This document shows, piece after piece, positions 43,251 through 51,854 of a DNA stretch of 64,000 bases. A program made the position numbers and the translations under genes. The notes under the pieces were generated by a model. The model worked only from the letters and a program-made list of their open reading frames with translations. It was not told where the DNA came from and did not search any database. The first letter of the stretch is position 1; the number at the start of each line of letters is the position of its first letter. Source of the DNA: Edaphobacter sp. 4G125 (GTDB taxonomy: Bacteria; Acidobacteriota; Terriglobia; Terriglobales; Acidobacteriaceae); contig NZ_CP060393.1 of assembly GCF_014274685.1 (NCBI RefSeq), forward strand, positions 682,001 through 746,000. The letters are read 5' to 3'.

Positions 43251-43603
43251 ATGCATCTCCATTCTTCAAACATGGATCGATTGAACGCATAGCCCTGTAA
43301 AGCTGTATCGGAGGCCGATCACGAAGGCAGATCCTTGAAAACAGCCCAGAGTAGAACGGGCGTCATCAAGCTGCTTCGTCTGACTAGCGGAGTACCTTGC
43401 AGTCGTGGCTGCAGGCGTATCCATGGCCGGAAGAGGCCCGAGAAATACATGGGAGCCAGGGAAACGAGCCCAAAGGGGAGATGGTGGGAACCGGATATCA
43501 ATCTAGCCCATACCTGCTCGAACGTCCAGTCATGTTTTGGCCGCGGCTGCCGTGACATGACAAATCGCTCGTAAAAGCGTCCAATAGTACTGGAGTTAAA
43601 AGC
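43251..43603. other. Intergenic stretch between two divergent genes
   Basis: About 350 bases between the DUF1254 gene and the Bax-inhibitor-like gene. Open frames of 79 codons exist on both strands (plus 43335-43574, minus 43319-43558) but neither has a ribosome site or looks like a protein family. The promoter of the downstream gene must lie near the right end. Confidence 0.5.
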
Positions 43604-44281
43604 ATGGCAATGAACGACTATCGTATGGACCAGTACCGCGGTTACCCTACCGTCATCGATGCCCCGCGCGAGGAAGCGACCTCGTTGCTGGCAAAGGTGC
43701 TTGGCATTACCGCGCTCGGTTTTCTGATTACTGCTTTTGGTGTGGCCACTGCACCACCATGGGGAACCTTTGTCGGGTTTATCGCTGTTATCGGCCTGAT
43801 TTTCGCCATCAACCTTACGCGCCGCCAGAGCCCTGCGGTTGCGCTCGGCCTCTTCCTCTTTCTCGCTTACTTCATGGGATGGGAGATCGGTCCGCTGATC
43901 CAGCGCTATATCCGCACTTTCGGCAGCGGTATGGTCTTCAATGCTGCTGCGACAACTGGTTGCGGTATGGCGGTGATGGGCTGCATCTCGTATCTGTTCA
44001 GTATCAACTACCGCCGCATCGCGGGCATTGGATTCGCCGCGTTGATTCTGCTGATCATCGCCGGTATCGCCAGCATGTTCTTCCACTTCCTTACGCCGGA
44101 TACCTACTCCTGGTTGACACTCGGTGTCTTCACCCTGCTGACAGTGGGAGACTTCGCGCGCATTCGCGCAGGTGGCGACGGAGCTTCGGCCACCATGCTT
44201 GCGCTGTCGATCTATCTCGATGCCATCAACATCTTCCTCGCTGTGTTGCAGCTGATGGGTGGGCGCCGCAGTCGTGACTAA
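43604..44281 (+). CDS. Bax inhibitor-1 / YccA-family membrane protein
   Basis: A 225-residue inner-membrane protein with seven hydrophobic segments, the BI-1 pattern. The early TSLLAKVLGITALGFLITAF and the terminal helix SIYLDAINIFLAVLQLMGGR match bacterial BI-1 homologues such as YccA and YbhL, including the acidic residue (YLDAINIF) in the last helix that is linked to pH-gated calcium leak in this family. In bacteria YccA modulates FtsH. The gene stands alone. Confidence 0.9.
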   Translation: MAMNDYRMDQYRGYPTVIDAPREEATSLLAKVLGITALGFLITAFGVATAPPWGTFVGFIAVIGLIFAINLTRRQSPAVALGLFLFLAYFMGWEIGPLIQRYIRTFGSGMVFNAAATTGCGMAVMGCISYLFSINYRRIAGIGFAALILLIIAGIASMFFHFLTPDTYSWLTLGVFTLLTVGDFARIRAGGDGASATMLALSIYLDAINIFLAVLQLMGGRRSRD

Positions 44282-44332
44282 TATTGGGAACATGACTTCC
44301 GCAAACACGCTTCATGGTGTCATGCTTAAACC

Positions 44333-44791
44333 ATGAAGCGTGTTTTCCTTTTAGGCTCCATCGCCGCCCTCCTTCTCGCGCCTCTTGTGCTGGCAGCCCA
44401 GGAATTAGGTTATTGGCGAGCCGCGAGCAACACAGCGAAGAGCATTACCGGCGATATCGTGCTTGCCGAAGAGAAATTGACCATCAACTTCTACACCACC
44501 ACTATGTCTCGGATTCGTGATATGAATGCAGCCGAGGTGAGTGCAGTCTTCGATACCGATTCGAACAGCGGTGGTGCTGGCAGTCTCTACCGCCTGAATG
44601 TTCCTGCGGCGAAAACATTCCTGCACAAGAACAACCTATGTGGAAGCGAAAACGTTCAGTGGATGGTCACGTATGCGTCCGGAAATACTCTTCAGCTGGC
44701 TTTCTTCTCGGGGGCCAAACCTCCGGTCTTTACCTTTGATGCTATCTCGAACTCCACTGATAAATGTGGAACCTTCACATATGTGAGGTAG
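44333..44791 (+). CDS. Small exported protein of unknown function
   Basis: A 152-residue protein with a clear signal peptide (MKRVFLLGSIAALLLAPLVLA). The mature part has two cysteines (LCGSENV and DKCGTFTY) that could form a disulphide, and alternates beta-strand-like stretches (KLTINFYTTTM, VQWMVTYASGNTLQLAFFSG). I recognise no family. The start is 51 bases after the Bax-inhibitor gene, so they may be co-transcribed. Confidence 0.7.
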   Translation: MKRVFLLGSIAALLLAPLVLAAQELGYWRAASNTAKSITGDIVLAEEKLTINFYTTTMSRIRDMNAAEVSAVFDTDSNSGGAGSLYRLNVPAAKTFLHKNNLCGSENVQWMVTYASGNTLQLAFFSGAKPPVFTFDAISNSTDKCGTFTYVR

Positions 44792-44892
44792 TTCGGTATA
44801 CCGCGCAATAGGATTTTCATTTCACCAGAATCTGCTCCGCAACCCACGGCGCAGTCTTGCGTCTTAATCCATCAGGGGGCGTCGCCGGTTTT

Positions 44893-46059
44893 ATGAGGAG
44901 TAAGAGTTCATCGGCGGAGATCCTCCATGCCCTCGCGCCAGTCCGCCGGCCTGAACTGGATGCTCTACGCGGCCTCTTTCTGGTTTGGATGACACTCACT
45001 CATCTGCCAACACGGATGAGCGAGTTGGTGAATACTCCCTTCGGCTATGTCACCTCGGCGGACGGCTTCGTCCTGCTTTCGGCCATGCTGGTAAGCCAGA
45101 TCTACTTGCGCAGAGCTGCGGGCGATCCTGAACGTCTCCGCGCCTCCTTGTGGAAGCGCGCTTTCCGGCTTTATCAGTACCACCTGTTCATGCTCACCGT
45201 GGCTTTTACGGTAGTGGCGGCGATTGCTGTTCGGCACCATCGGATTGCTCTGACGAATCTATTGGACTTCTATCTGGCACACCCGGTTGTCGCCATTATC
45301 GGCTCGCTGTTACTGATCTATTGCCCGCCATTGCTGGACATCCTGCCGATGTATGTCCTGTTTCTGCTGCTGACCCCGTTTATTCTTTACCTTGCTCTGC
45401 GGAGGGGATGGACGCCGATCGTTCTCTCGAGCTTCACTATCTGGGTGCTGGCGCAGTTTGGTCTGCGTGTGTTGGTGCACGACATCATCGTAAAGGTAAC
45501 GCACCTTCCCATTCCGCTGCAGCAGACAGGGGCCTTCGACCTCTTCAGCTGGCAGTGGCTCTGGGTTGCGGGGCTGTGGATCGGCGCACGCTCTGATGAG
45601 GGCGAAAATCCGCTTCGACATATCCGAGGCGGGTGGGTGGCATTGTGCGCTGTGCTTTGCGTCTTCTTTGTTGCCTTGCGACACCAGTGGCTTGGGCCGC
45701 ACGTGACACCACAGGCCTTTGGCTACTCATTGGATAAGTGGCGCATCGGGCCACTCCGGATGGTGAATCTCGTGGCCTGCGCCGGGGTGCTTTATTGGTC
45801 GCGAAGGTACGTCAAACGCATCGTCTCCCGCGAGCCTTTCCTGACACTGGGAGCCGCCTCGATGGAGGTCTTCTGCACACATCTGCTCTTTGTTTTCGTC
45901 GGATTGGCGATGCTCTATAACGAGGTACCGGAGCTGCACGGTATTTACGCTCTGCTTCTATTGATCGGAACATTTATTGGCCTGATCTTCGTTGCCAGCC
46001 GGCAAGTGCGACGCAAACAGAAGGAACGAGGTATGCGGAGCGCGCGTGCTGCCACTTGA
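44893..46059 (+). CDS. OpgC-domain integral membrane protein
   Basis: A 388-residue polytopic membrane protein with about ten helices, opening RRPELDALRGLFLVWMTLTH, the OpgC signature (the DALRG word is shared with acyltransferase-3 proteins). OpgC succinylates osmoregulated periplasmic glucans in proteobacteria; here no glucan genes are nearby, so another acylation is possible. I chose the ATG at 44893 over the TTG at 44857; a purine-rich AGGGGG lies some 13 bases before it. The C-terminus is strongly basic. Confidence 0.85.
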   Translation: MRSKSSSAEILHALAPVRRPELDALRGLFLVWMTLTHLPTRMSELVNTPFGYVTSADGFVLLSAMLVSQIYLRRAAGDPERLRASLWKRAFRLYQYHLFMLTVAFTVVAAIAVRHHRIALTNLLDFYLAHPVVAIIGSLLLIYCPPLLDILPMYVLFLLLTPFILYLALRRGWTPIVLSSFTIWVLAQFGLRVLVHDIIVKVTHLPIPLQQTGAFDLFSWQWLWVAGLWIGARSDEGENPLRHIRGGWVALCAVLCVFFVALRHQWLGPHVTPQAFGYSLDKWRIGPLRMVNLVACAGVLYWSRRYVKRIVSREPFLTLGAASMEVFCTHLLFVFVGLAMLYNEVPELHGIYALLLLIGTFIGLIFVASRQVRRKQKERGMRSARAAT

Positions 46060-46158
46060 AACATTATTTCCCTGTAGGAGTAGTTTCGATGGGTCAAACT
46101 TTTATAATTCTGTTCACGCGCAACTCGAATCCCGGTAAAGTACTCTAACCATTTCGTT

Positions 46159-46332
46159 ATGTTTGATACCGACATTGAACTTCTCGTAAAGACTCTTCGG
46201 GCCAAAGGTCACAACGTCAACGGTGTTCATCATGTTCCGGATAATGCGGGCGAGTATGGATTGATCGTCGATGGCAGCGGGGTCAGCCTCGAAGAGGCCC
46301 GTGAGCTCCTGGAGCGGGACGAGCCAAAATAA
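46159..46332 (+). CDS. 57-residue acidic protein, unknown function
   Basis: A short open frame: ATG at 46159, stop TAA at 46330-46332. It reads MFDTDIELLVKTLRAKGHNV then NGVHHVPDNAGEYGLIVDGS and ends ELLERDEPK. Codon third positions are G/C-biased as in the neighbouring genes, and the sequence has the balanced composition of a small alpha/beta protein. There is no clear ribosome site. It sits 54 bases before the epimerase gene on the same strand. Real gene status is likely but not certain. Confidence 0.6.
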   Translation: MFDTDIELLVKTLRAKGHNVNGVHHVPDNAGEYGLIVDGSGVSLEEARELLERDEPK

Positions 46333-46386
46333 TCTCTTTTCTGCTGCGGCTCCCCATGAGCCACAAAGCGTGGGAGAATAGCGCCC

Positions 46387-47325
46387 ATGAGAATTCTTCT
46401 TGCCGGCGCATCTGGAGCTATGGGACGAACACTCCTCCCTATGCTGGTTCAGCAGCAGCACGAAGTCTTCGGAGCCTTTCGTAATCCTGCACATCGCGAC
46501 CTCGTACAGTCTCTTGGAGCGACACCGGTTGTTCTGGATGCCCTGGATGCAGATGCCGTTCAGGCCCGCATGGCCGAGATCAAGCCACAGGCAGTTCTTC
46601 ACCAGCTCACAGCGATTCCCGCTCGTCTCGATCTTCGTCACTTTGAGCGTGAGTTTGAGATGACCAATCGGCTTCGCACCGAAGGCACGCGCAACCTTGC
46701 CACCGCCGCAGCGCGGACAGGAGTGGAGCGGTTCATTGCACAGAGCTTTGCGGGTTGGCCTTATGCACGCAGAGGAATCACCCTTAAGACAGAAGAGGAC
46801 AATCTCGATCCCACTCCTCCTCCTCAGATGAAGAGCACGCTGGATGCCATCGAAACCCTTGAACATACGGTTCTTCGCGAGCAGGGATTTACCGGCATTG
46901 TGCTTCGCTACGGCCCCTTCTATGGCCCGCACAGTTCCATTGCCCAGGATGGCGCTATGGTGGATGAAATTCGTAAACACAAAGTTCCAATCGTGGGTCA
47001 GGGAACTGGAGTGTGGTCTTTCATCCACCTTCATGATGCTGCAACAGCGACTCTGGCTGCGCTCAGCCATGCACAACGAGGCATCTACAACATCGTTGAT
47101 GACGATCCCGCGCCTGTTGTGGACTGGCTGCCGTTTCTTGCCCAATGTGTCGGTGCACAGCCGCCGCGGCATCTTGCCAACTGGCTGGCAAAGATCGTTG
47201 TCGGAGAACATGCTATAGCGCTGATGAACGATATTCGCGGCGTCTCGAATGCCAAGGCGAAGACGGAACTCCATTGGACCCCGAGATGGAGCAGTTGGCG
47301 GGAAGGTTTTCGCGAAGCGTTGTAG
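46387..47325 (+). CDS. NAD(P)-dependent epimerase/dehydratase (extended SDR)
   Basis: A 312-residue short-chain dehydrogenase relative. The Rossmann start MRILLAGASGAMGRTLLPML binds NAD(P). The usual Tyr-x-x-x-Lys dyad is not evident: the segment SFAGWPYARRGITLKTE at the expected place has no lysine four residues after its tyrosine, so this may be an atypical SDR. Members act on nucleotide sugars or small carbonyl compounds. The context does not name a pathway. Confidence 0.85.
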   Translation: MRILLAGASGAMGRTLLPMLVQQQHEVFGAFRNPAHRDLVQSLGATPVVLDALDADAVQARMAEIKPQAVLHQLTAIPARLDLRHFEREFEMTNRLRTEGTRNLATAAARTGVERFIAQSFAGWPYARRGITLKTEEDNLDPTPPPQMKSTLDAIETLEHTVLREQGFTGIVLRYGPFYGPHSSIAQDGAMVDEIRKHKVPIVGQGTGVWSFIHLHDAATATLAALSHAQRGIYNIVDDDPAPVVDWLPFLAQCVGAQPPRHLANWLAKIVVGEHAIALMNDIRGVSNAKAKTELHWTPRWSSWREGFREAL

Positions 47326-47350
47326 TGAGTTTCTATTGCGGCATGAAAAA

Positions 47351-47372
47351 GGCCAGCCGTAAAAGGCTGGCC
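47351..47372 (-). terminator. Intrinsic terminator of trxB
   Basis: GGCCAGCC and GGCTGGCC flank a six-base loop. On the minus strand the stem is followed by TTTTTC, a classic Rho-independent terminator 25 bases after the trxB stop. On the plus strand it also lies just after the epimerase gene. Confidence 0.85.
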
Positions 47373-47396
47373 CGGTGAGTCTGTACAGTGGAGCGA

Positions 47397-48350
47397 TCAG
47401 TGACCGTGTTCCTCGAGGTACTTCTCGACCTCGAGCGCAGCCATGCAGCCTGATCCAGCTGCGGTGATCGCCTGACGATAACGGCGGTCCTGAATGTCTC
47501 CGCAGGCAAAAACGCCTGGAATGATCTCGCCATTCTTCGTCGTGAAGACGTTGTTCTTGGTGAGGATGTAGCCGTCGTTATCGAGGTCCAGCATTCCTGT
47601 AAATGCCCTGGCATTCGGCTCGTGACCGATACCAAGAAACATCGCAGAGACGGGAAGGGTCGATTCTTCTCCGTTGACTCTGTTCTTCAGGCGCAGTCCT
47701 TTGACGTCCTTCTCCTCTACACCGAGGACCTCTTCCACTACGGTGTTGGTGAGGAACTTGATCTGTGGATGAGCCACCGCTCGATCAAGCATGATCTTCG
47801 AAGCGCGGAAGTGCTCACTGCGATTGATCAGGGTGACCTTTGTGGCAAAGCGCGTCAGAAAGAGAGCCTCTTCCATCGCCGAATCACCACCGCCGATGAC
47901 GGCAATCTCCTTGCCGGAGAAGAAAAAGCCATCACAGGTCGCGCACGAGCTGACGCCGTGTCCGATCAGGGCCTGCTCGCTGGGAAGGTTCAACCAGCGA
48001 GCGCTTGCACCCGAGGCGATGATCACGGTTCGGGTATGGATCGTCTCCTTGCCAATGCTCAACGTAAAGGGACGCTTGGTCAGATCGATGGAGTTCAGGT
48101 GTGCCATCTTTAGTTCAGCACCAAAGCGGACAGCTTGCTTCTTCATGTTCTCGATCAGTTCCGGGCCCTGGATACCCTCCGGCCAGCCGGGGAAGTTCTC
48201 CACTAGGGTCGTGATCGAGAGTTGACCGCCAGGTTCATGTCCTTCCAGCACCAGGGGCTTCAGATTGGCCCGGGCCGTATAGATAGCAGCAGTAAGCCCC
48301 GAGCATCCGGAGCCGAGGATGACAGTATCGCGAGTCGTGTTTTCGCTCAT
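47397..48350 (-). CDS. trxB: Thioredoxin reductase
   Basis: A 317-residue flavoprotein that passes electrons from NADPH to thioredoxin. FAD binding: ILGSGCSGLTAAIYTARA; redox-active disulphide C136-A-T-C139 in SSCATCDGFFF; NADPH binding: AVIGGGDSAMEEALFL; second FAD motif: PGVFACGDIQD. I chose the ATG at 48350 (MSENTTRDTV); the frame extends 11 codons further but without support. The gene stands alone, with a strong terminator behind it, and is divergent from a small gene. Confidence 0.94.
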   Translation of the reverse strand: MSENTTRDTVILGSGCSGLTAAIYTARANLKPLVLEGHEPGGQLSITTLVENFPGWPEGIQGPELIENMKKQAVRFGAELKMAHLNSIDLTKRPFTLSIGKETIHTRTVIIASGASARWLNLPSEQALIGHGVSSCATCDGFFFSGKEIAVIGGGDSAMEEALFLTRFATKVTLINRSEHFRASKIMLDRAVAHPQIKFLTNTVVEEVLGVEEKDVKGLRLKNRVNGEESTLPVSAMFLGIGHEPNARAFTGMLDLDNDGYILTKNNVFTTKNGEIIPGVFACGDIQDRRYRQAITAAGSGCMAALEVEKYLEEHGH

Positions 48351-48440
48351 AAGCCTTCTTAGTGTAAATGCGCGGGAAGCCAAAAAGATGCAGATCTCTG
48401 ATCTCGCCGTGGGTTCCTGGGCCGCATCTACAATAAAACT

Positions 48441-48641
48441 ATGGCAAATCTGACACTGGTCTATGGAATGAGGCTTTTACCCGCCGATGAGATCGCCCGC
48501 GTGGGAGATGCTCCGATCGAACTGAAGAATGGTAATCAGGCGCAGGTGACGATGCACGTCCTTGAGGGAAGCCGCGAGCAGATCGAAGCGCAACTCCGCA
48601 TGAGCCTCGACGCTTTTTTCGACTTCTACCCCGAAATTTAG
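48441..48641 (+). CDS. 66-residue protein of unknown function
   Basis: A small soluble protein, MANLTLVYGMRLLPADEIAR... ending MSLDAFFDFYPEI, with a beta-strand, helix and amphipathic C-terminal helix pattern. No Shine-Dalgarno sequence is seen before the ATG. The length, GC-rich third positions and neat spacing between trxB and the diguanylate cyclase suggest a real gene. Family not recognised. Confidence 0.65.
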   Translation: MANLTLVYGMRLLPADEIARVGDAPIELKNGNQAQVTMHVLEGSREQIEAQLRMSLDAFFDFYPEI

Positions 48642-48656
48642 AGTTACCTCACCGTT

Positions 48657-49925
48657 TCAGGCATAGGTAAGAGGCACCTGACGTTTCTGTTGATACATTC
48701 GCTGGTCTGCCAGTCGCCGCAGCAGGACCTCATCCGTGGTGTCGTCTGGATAGAGCGAAACACCCACGCTTCCTCCAACTGTGAATGTCTCTCCTCCGGT
48801 ATGAAAGGGCCGTTCGATTGCCTCGAGGATGCGGGAGGTCGTCATCTCTACGATCTGTTCAGATGGCATATCTTTCGGAAGATCTGTGGCGATGACGATG
48901 AACTCGTCGCCACCCAACCTCGCCAGAGTGTCAGTGGAACGAATCACGCGGCGTAGATGATGTGCGACATGCTGCAACAACCGGTCCCCGATCTCGTGTC
49001 CATACGTGTCATTGATGATTTTGAAGCCATTCAGGTCAATCATCAGGACTGCAATCCGCATCCCGGTGCGCTGAGATTGTAGAACCGCCTCATCCAGCTT
49101 GTTTTCGAAGTAGCGCCGGTTTGGCAGACCGGTCAGCTGATCGTGTAGCGCAAACCACTCGTTGCTGGCGACCTGGCGTTCCAACATCACCAGCAGCATG
49201 CCAATCGTTACCAGGAACTTCTGCCAGTCCCATATCTCGGAAGCGAAATCGATGTATTGGGGGCGGTTCGAGACCCAGGAATGAAACAAGAAGACTAGCG
49301 ACCAGACTACAAATCCCAGAACGATCGCGATCCTGCCCAGACTTCCTCGAGGTAGGCTAAGGCCGAAGACGATGGCCGTTACAAGATAAAGCAGAAACAG
49401 CGCAGTGTACGCCGCGTCTCGAAACATCAGGTTTGATGCATAGGTCCAAACCGAAACCCACAGTACGATCTGAGCGAAGACCAACCACCACGCCTTGCTC
49501 AGTCGTAGACCGCGGCACAGGAAGACCGGCGTTGCCAGACCGATGATCAAACCGCCGACCGCAATCACCTGGTATGGAACCGGACGGCGCACATCCAGCG
49601 CATAGGTCGTCTGAAGCGCTGCCAGCGCCAGAGTATTGGCGACCAGATAGATCAGGGTCGCCCGGCGAGGGAAAAGCTCTTTCGATGCTGCCCAGAGAAA
49701 GATGATGCCTGCGGCTAGATAGGAATCGAGGGCGATGATATGCGACGGGATATGCCGTGGTCCCGAAACCGTATAAAAAGCATGAGCAAGTGCTTCCAGA
49801 AAGATAAAAAGCAGGCCGACAAACCACAGCCCGACGCCTTCCTGGAGATGGCGTCGTCGCAAAAAATACAAAATCGCCAGTAACGTGGCCATTGCTGCCA
49901 GGTCAGGCAGAAGATTAATATTCAT
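48657..49925 (-). CDS. Membrane diguanylate cyclase (GGDEF)
   Basis: A 422-residue inner-membrane enzyme that makes cyclic di-GMP from GTP. About seven N-terminal helices (residues 5-240) form a membrane sensor of the 7TM/MHYT-like kind; the GGDEF domain follows (LTGLPNRRYFENKLDEAV ... ARLGGDEFIVIA). The intact GGDEF motif indicates activity, and RSTD five residues before it is an I-site for product inhibition. No EAL domain is present. A palindrome lies 20-35 bases before the start codon. Signal unknown. Confidence 0.93.
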   Translation of the reverse strand: MNINLLPDLAAMATLLAILYFLRRRHLQEGVGLWFVGLLFIFLEALAHAFYTVSGPRHIPSHIIALDSYLAAGIIFLWAASKELFPRRATLIYLVANTLALAALQTTYALDVRRPVPYQVIAVGGLIIGLATPVFLCRGLRLSKAWWLVFAQIVLWVSVWTYASNLMFRDAAYTALFLLYLVTAIVFGLSLPRGSLGRIAIVLGFVVWSLVFLFHSWVSNRPQYIDFASEIWDWQKFLVTIGMLLVMLERQVASNEWFALHDQLTGLPNRRYFENKLDEAVLQSQRTGMRIAVLMIDLNGFKIINDTYGHEIGDRLLQHVAHHLRRVIRSTDTLARLGGDEFIVIATDLPKDMPSEQIVEMTTSRILEAIERPFHTGGETFTVGGSVGVSLYPDDTTDEVLLRRLADQRMYQQKRQVPLTYA

Positions 49926-49944
49926 CGCCCCTCTTTCAGGCGTA

Positions 49945-49960
49945 AGACGATCTATCGTCT
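49945..49960 (-). promoter_or_regulatory. Palindrome in the leader of the diguanylate cyclase gene
   Basis: AGACGAT and ATCGTCT flank CT, a near-perfect 16-base dyad, with further partial symmetry outside (TTCAGGCGTA ... TGAAGGC). It could be an operator next to the start or a leader hairpin. Confidence 0.45.
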
Positions 49961-50072
49961 GAAGGCCCAGATTCCTGAATTAAAACGATCAATGTATGCA
50001 GTAACAGCATCATGTGGGCGCATGGATTGTCAACGACTGGAGTCACTCTCCACGCAGGGCGAAGCTTTTCTG

Positions 50073-51518
50073 CTACTCCACGCCGAAGGGTTTGAGTTGC
50101 TGCGAGTCTGGCGCGGTGGTTGTTAGGCTCACTGCGACCAGGCAGATCAGCGAGGCGACTAATGCTGGAAAGATCGCATCCCGATGTCCGATTGCGGCAG
50201 GTAGATGGGGAGACACAAACTCCCACGAAACCGTAACTACCGTTCCAACTGCAATACTGGCCACTGCAGCTGCTGCCGTCGCGCGACGCCAGAAGAATGC
50301 TGCCAGGATCACCGGGGTCAGCGCTGCCGAGTAGATCGTATAGGCGTAGAGCGCCTTCTTCAGCACCGATTCCGTTCCCAGGGATTGAAACAGTGCCCAG
50401 ACACCAAGCAGAACAACCATCAATCGGCTTACGATCAAGATCTTTTTATTGGAAGCCTTTGGATTCACATAACGGACGTAGATATCGTTGACCAGATTTG
50501 TTGCAGGCGAGAAGAGCCAATTGTTCGCCGTCGAGATAATCTTGGCGAAGATTGCTCCCATCAGCAGCGCCCCAAGAAGGCGCAGAGCAGGGGAGGCATC
50601 TCCGAAACCGTGCATTCCGCAGTAAGCCAGAATCTCTCGCGGTGCCTTGCTAACTTCGCCGGTCGGAAACAGGGCCGACCCGGTGACAGCAATTGCGACA
50701 ATCACCGTTTCCAGAATCACCGTTCCGATGATCCATCCCACGACGGCAGTCCGTGCGTCCTTCTCCGATTTCGCCGAAAAGAACTTCTGGTACATCGACT
50801 GATTACCCAGTAGCAGCAGGCAAGTAGGCAGGAAAAGCTCCATACATTGGATAAAGCTGAGATCACCCAGAACCTGAAAGTGCGTCTCTGGCAAGGCTGC
50901 ATGGACTGCCGGCCATCCGCCAGCCCGATGAATCAACACCGGCAGTGCAAGGCACATCGTCGCTGTTGCCAGCAATCCGATGAACAAGTCCATATAAGCC
51001 ACCGAAGACATTCCCGCGATCATCGTGAAGACGATCACAAAGGCCGCAAGAATATATCGGCCAAGAATCGGAGTGACGAGATCGGGAAAGATCAGGTGCA
51101 GGATGTCGCCGCCGCCGATGAACTGATAGCTCGTAATCGCCGTGTAGGTCAGTAGGATTGCAATCACTCCCAACACGCGAGCAGTCTGGTTATAACGTGC
51201 CTCCAGCAGGTCGGGAATCGTGAACTGGGCAAACTTCCGTGCGCGAGGAGCGATGAAGTAGATCAGCAGCAGACCTGCCCATCCTCCACCAGCCTGCCAC
51301 AAGGCAACAAAGCCGTGGTTATAGGCGTTTTCTGCGCCTCCAAGCAGCGATCCGGAGCCGATCCACGACGACAGTAGTGTAAAGATCAGCACAAAGGCCG
51401 GCAGGGATCGCCCGGCAACGAGGTAGTCTGCCTTGGTCTTCACCTTGCCCAGGCGGGCCAGCGAAACGGTAAGCAGAGTAAAGACAATGACTGCAAGAAC
51501 AGAGACGTAGAGATTCAT
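50073..51518 (-). CDS. Sodium:solute symporter (SSS family), second copy
   Basis: A 481-residue polytopic transporter starting MNLYVSVLAVIVFTLLTVSL. SSS features are KADYLVAGRSLPAFVLIF and the SWIGSGSLLGGAENAYNHGF segment. It differs from the symporter at 7531 in length and loops, so it is a different subfamily, closer to the group with GNQSMYQKFFSAKSEKDARTA. Substrate unknown. It lies 147 bases upstream of the diguanylate cyclase on the same strand. Confidence 0.88.
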   Translation of the reverse strand: MNLYVSVLAVIVFTLLTVSLARLGKVKTKADYLVAGRSLPAFVLIFTLLSSWIGSGSLLGGAENAYNHGFVALWQAGGGWAGLLLIYFIAPRARKFAQFTIPDLLEARYNQTARVLGVIAILLTYTAITSYQFIGGGDILHLIFPDLVTPILGRYILAAFVIVFTMIAGMSSVAYMDLFIGLLATATMCLALPVLIHRAGGWPAVHAALPETHFQVLGDLSFIQCMELFLPTCLLLLGNQSMYQKFFSAKSEKDARTAVVGWIIGTVILETVIVAIAVTGSALFPTGEVSKAPREILAYCGMHGFGDASPALRLLGALLMGAIFAKIISTANNWLFSPATNLVNDIYVRYVNPKASNKKILIVSRLMVVLLGVWALFQSLGTESVLKKALYAYTIYSAALTPVILAAFFWRRATAAAAVASIAVGTVVTVSWEFVSPHLPAAIGHRDAIFPALVASLICLVAVSLTTTAPDSQQLKPFGVE

Positions 51519-51854
51519 GAAGTACCGTGAAGATTGTAGTCCTTCTTCGCGGTCAGGCTCTTTTCTGCCGTAGCCGTCTCAATGTACACCGGACGATCAC
51601 TGCTGGCGGAACCCATTCAAGGCTCCACAGTGATCGCAGTGGCGATTGTGAAACGTAATCCCAAATCCGCTGTTGCAGCGGACCAGAGGAATTCTCAGAG
51701 AGGGGATTTACGGAAGCGATGGTTAGTTCCTCATCTTTTGATGTGCTTGCAATATCTCCTCGAAAATAAGATGTAGGATTTCCTCGGGAATCATAAATGT
51801 GGCGAGAAGCTTTGCAGGTCGCATCTCATCGACGATGAGGGACGTCTAATAAAA
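51519..51854. other. Intergenic region with two inverted repeats
   Basis: About 330 bases between divergent genes. CGATCACTG (51594-51602) and CAGTGATCG (51628-51636) are perfect nine-base inverted arms 25 bases apart. A shorter palindrome, CTCATCG-a-CGATGAG (51825-51839), lies just before the MBL gene start. A 64-codon plus frame (51582-51776) is open but not protein-like. Confidence 0.45.

Noticed and set aside
43319-44308. A 329-codon minus-strand frame across the Bax-inhibitor-like gene
   Set aside because: The plus-strand frame is a recognisable seven-helix protein; the minus frame is rich in His, Arg and Gln, as antisense frames are, and has no ribosome site.
46114-47274. A 386-codon minus-strand frame antisense to the epimerase
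   Set aside because: The plus strand has a Rossmann protein with a clear start; the minus frame shows no domain and covers the small 57-residue gene too.
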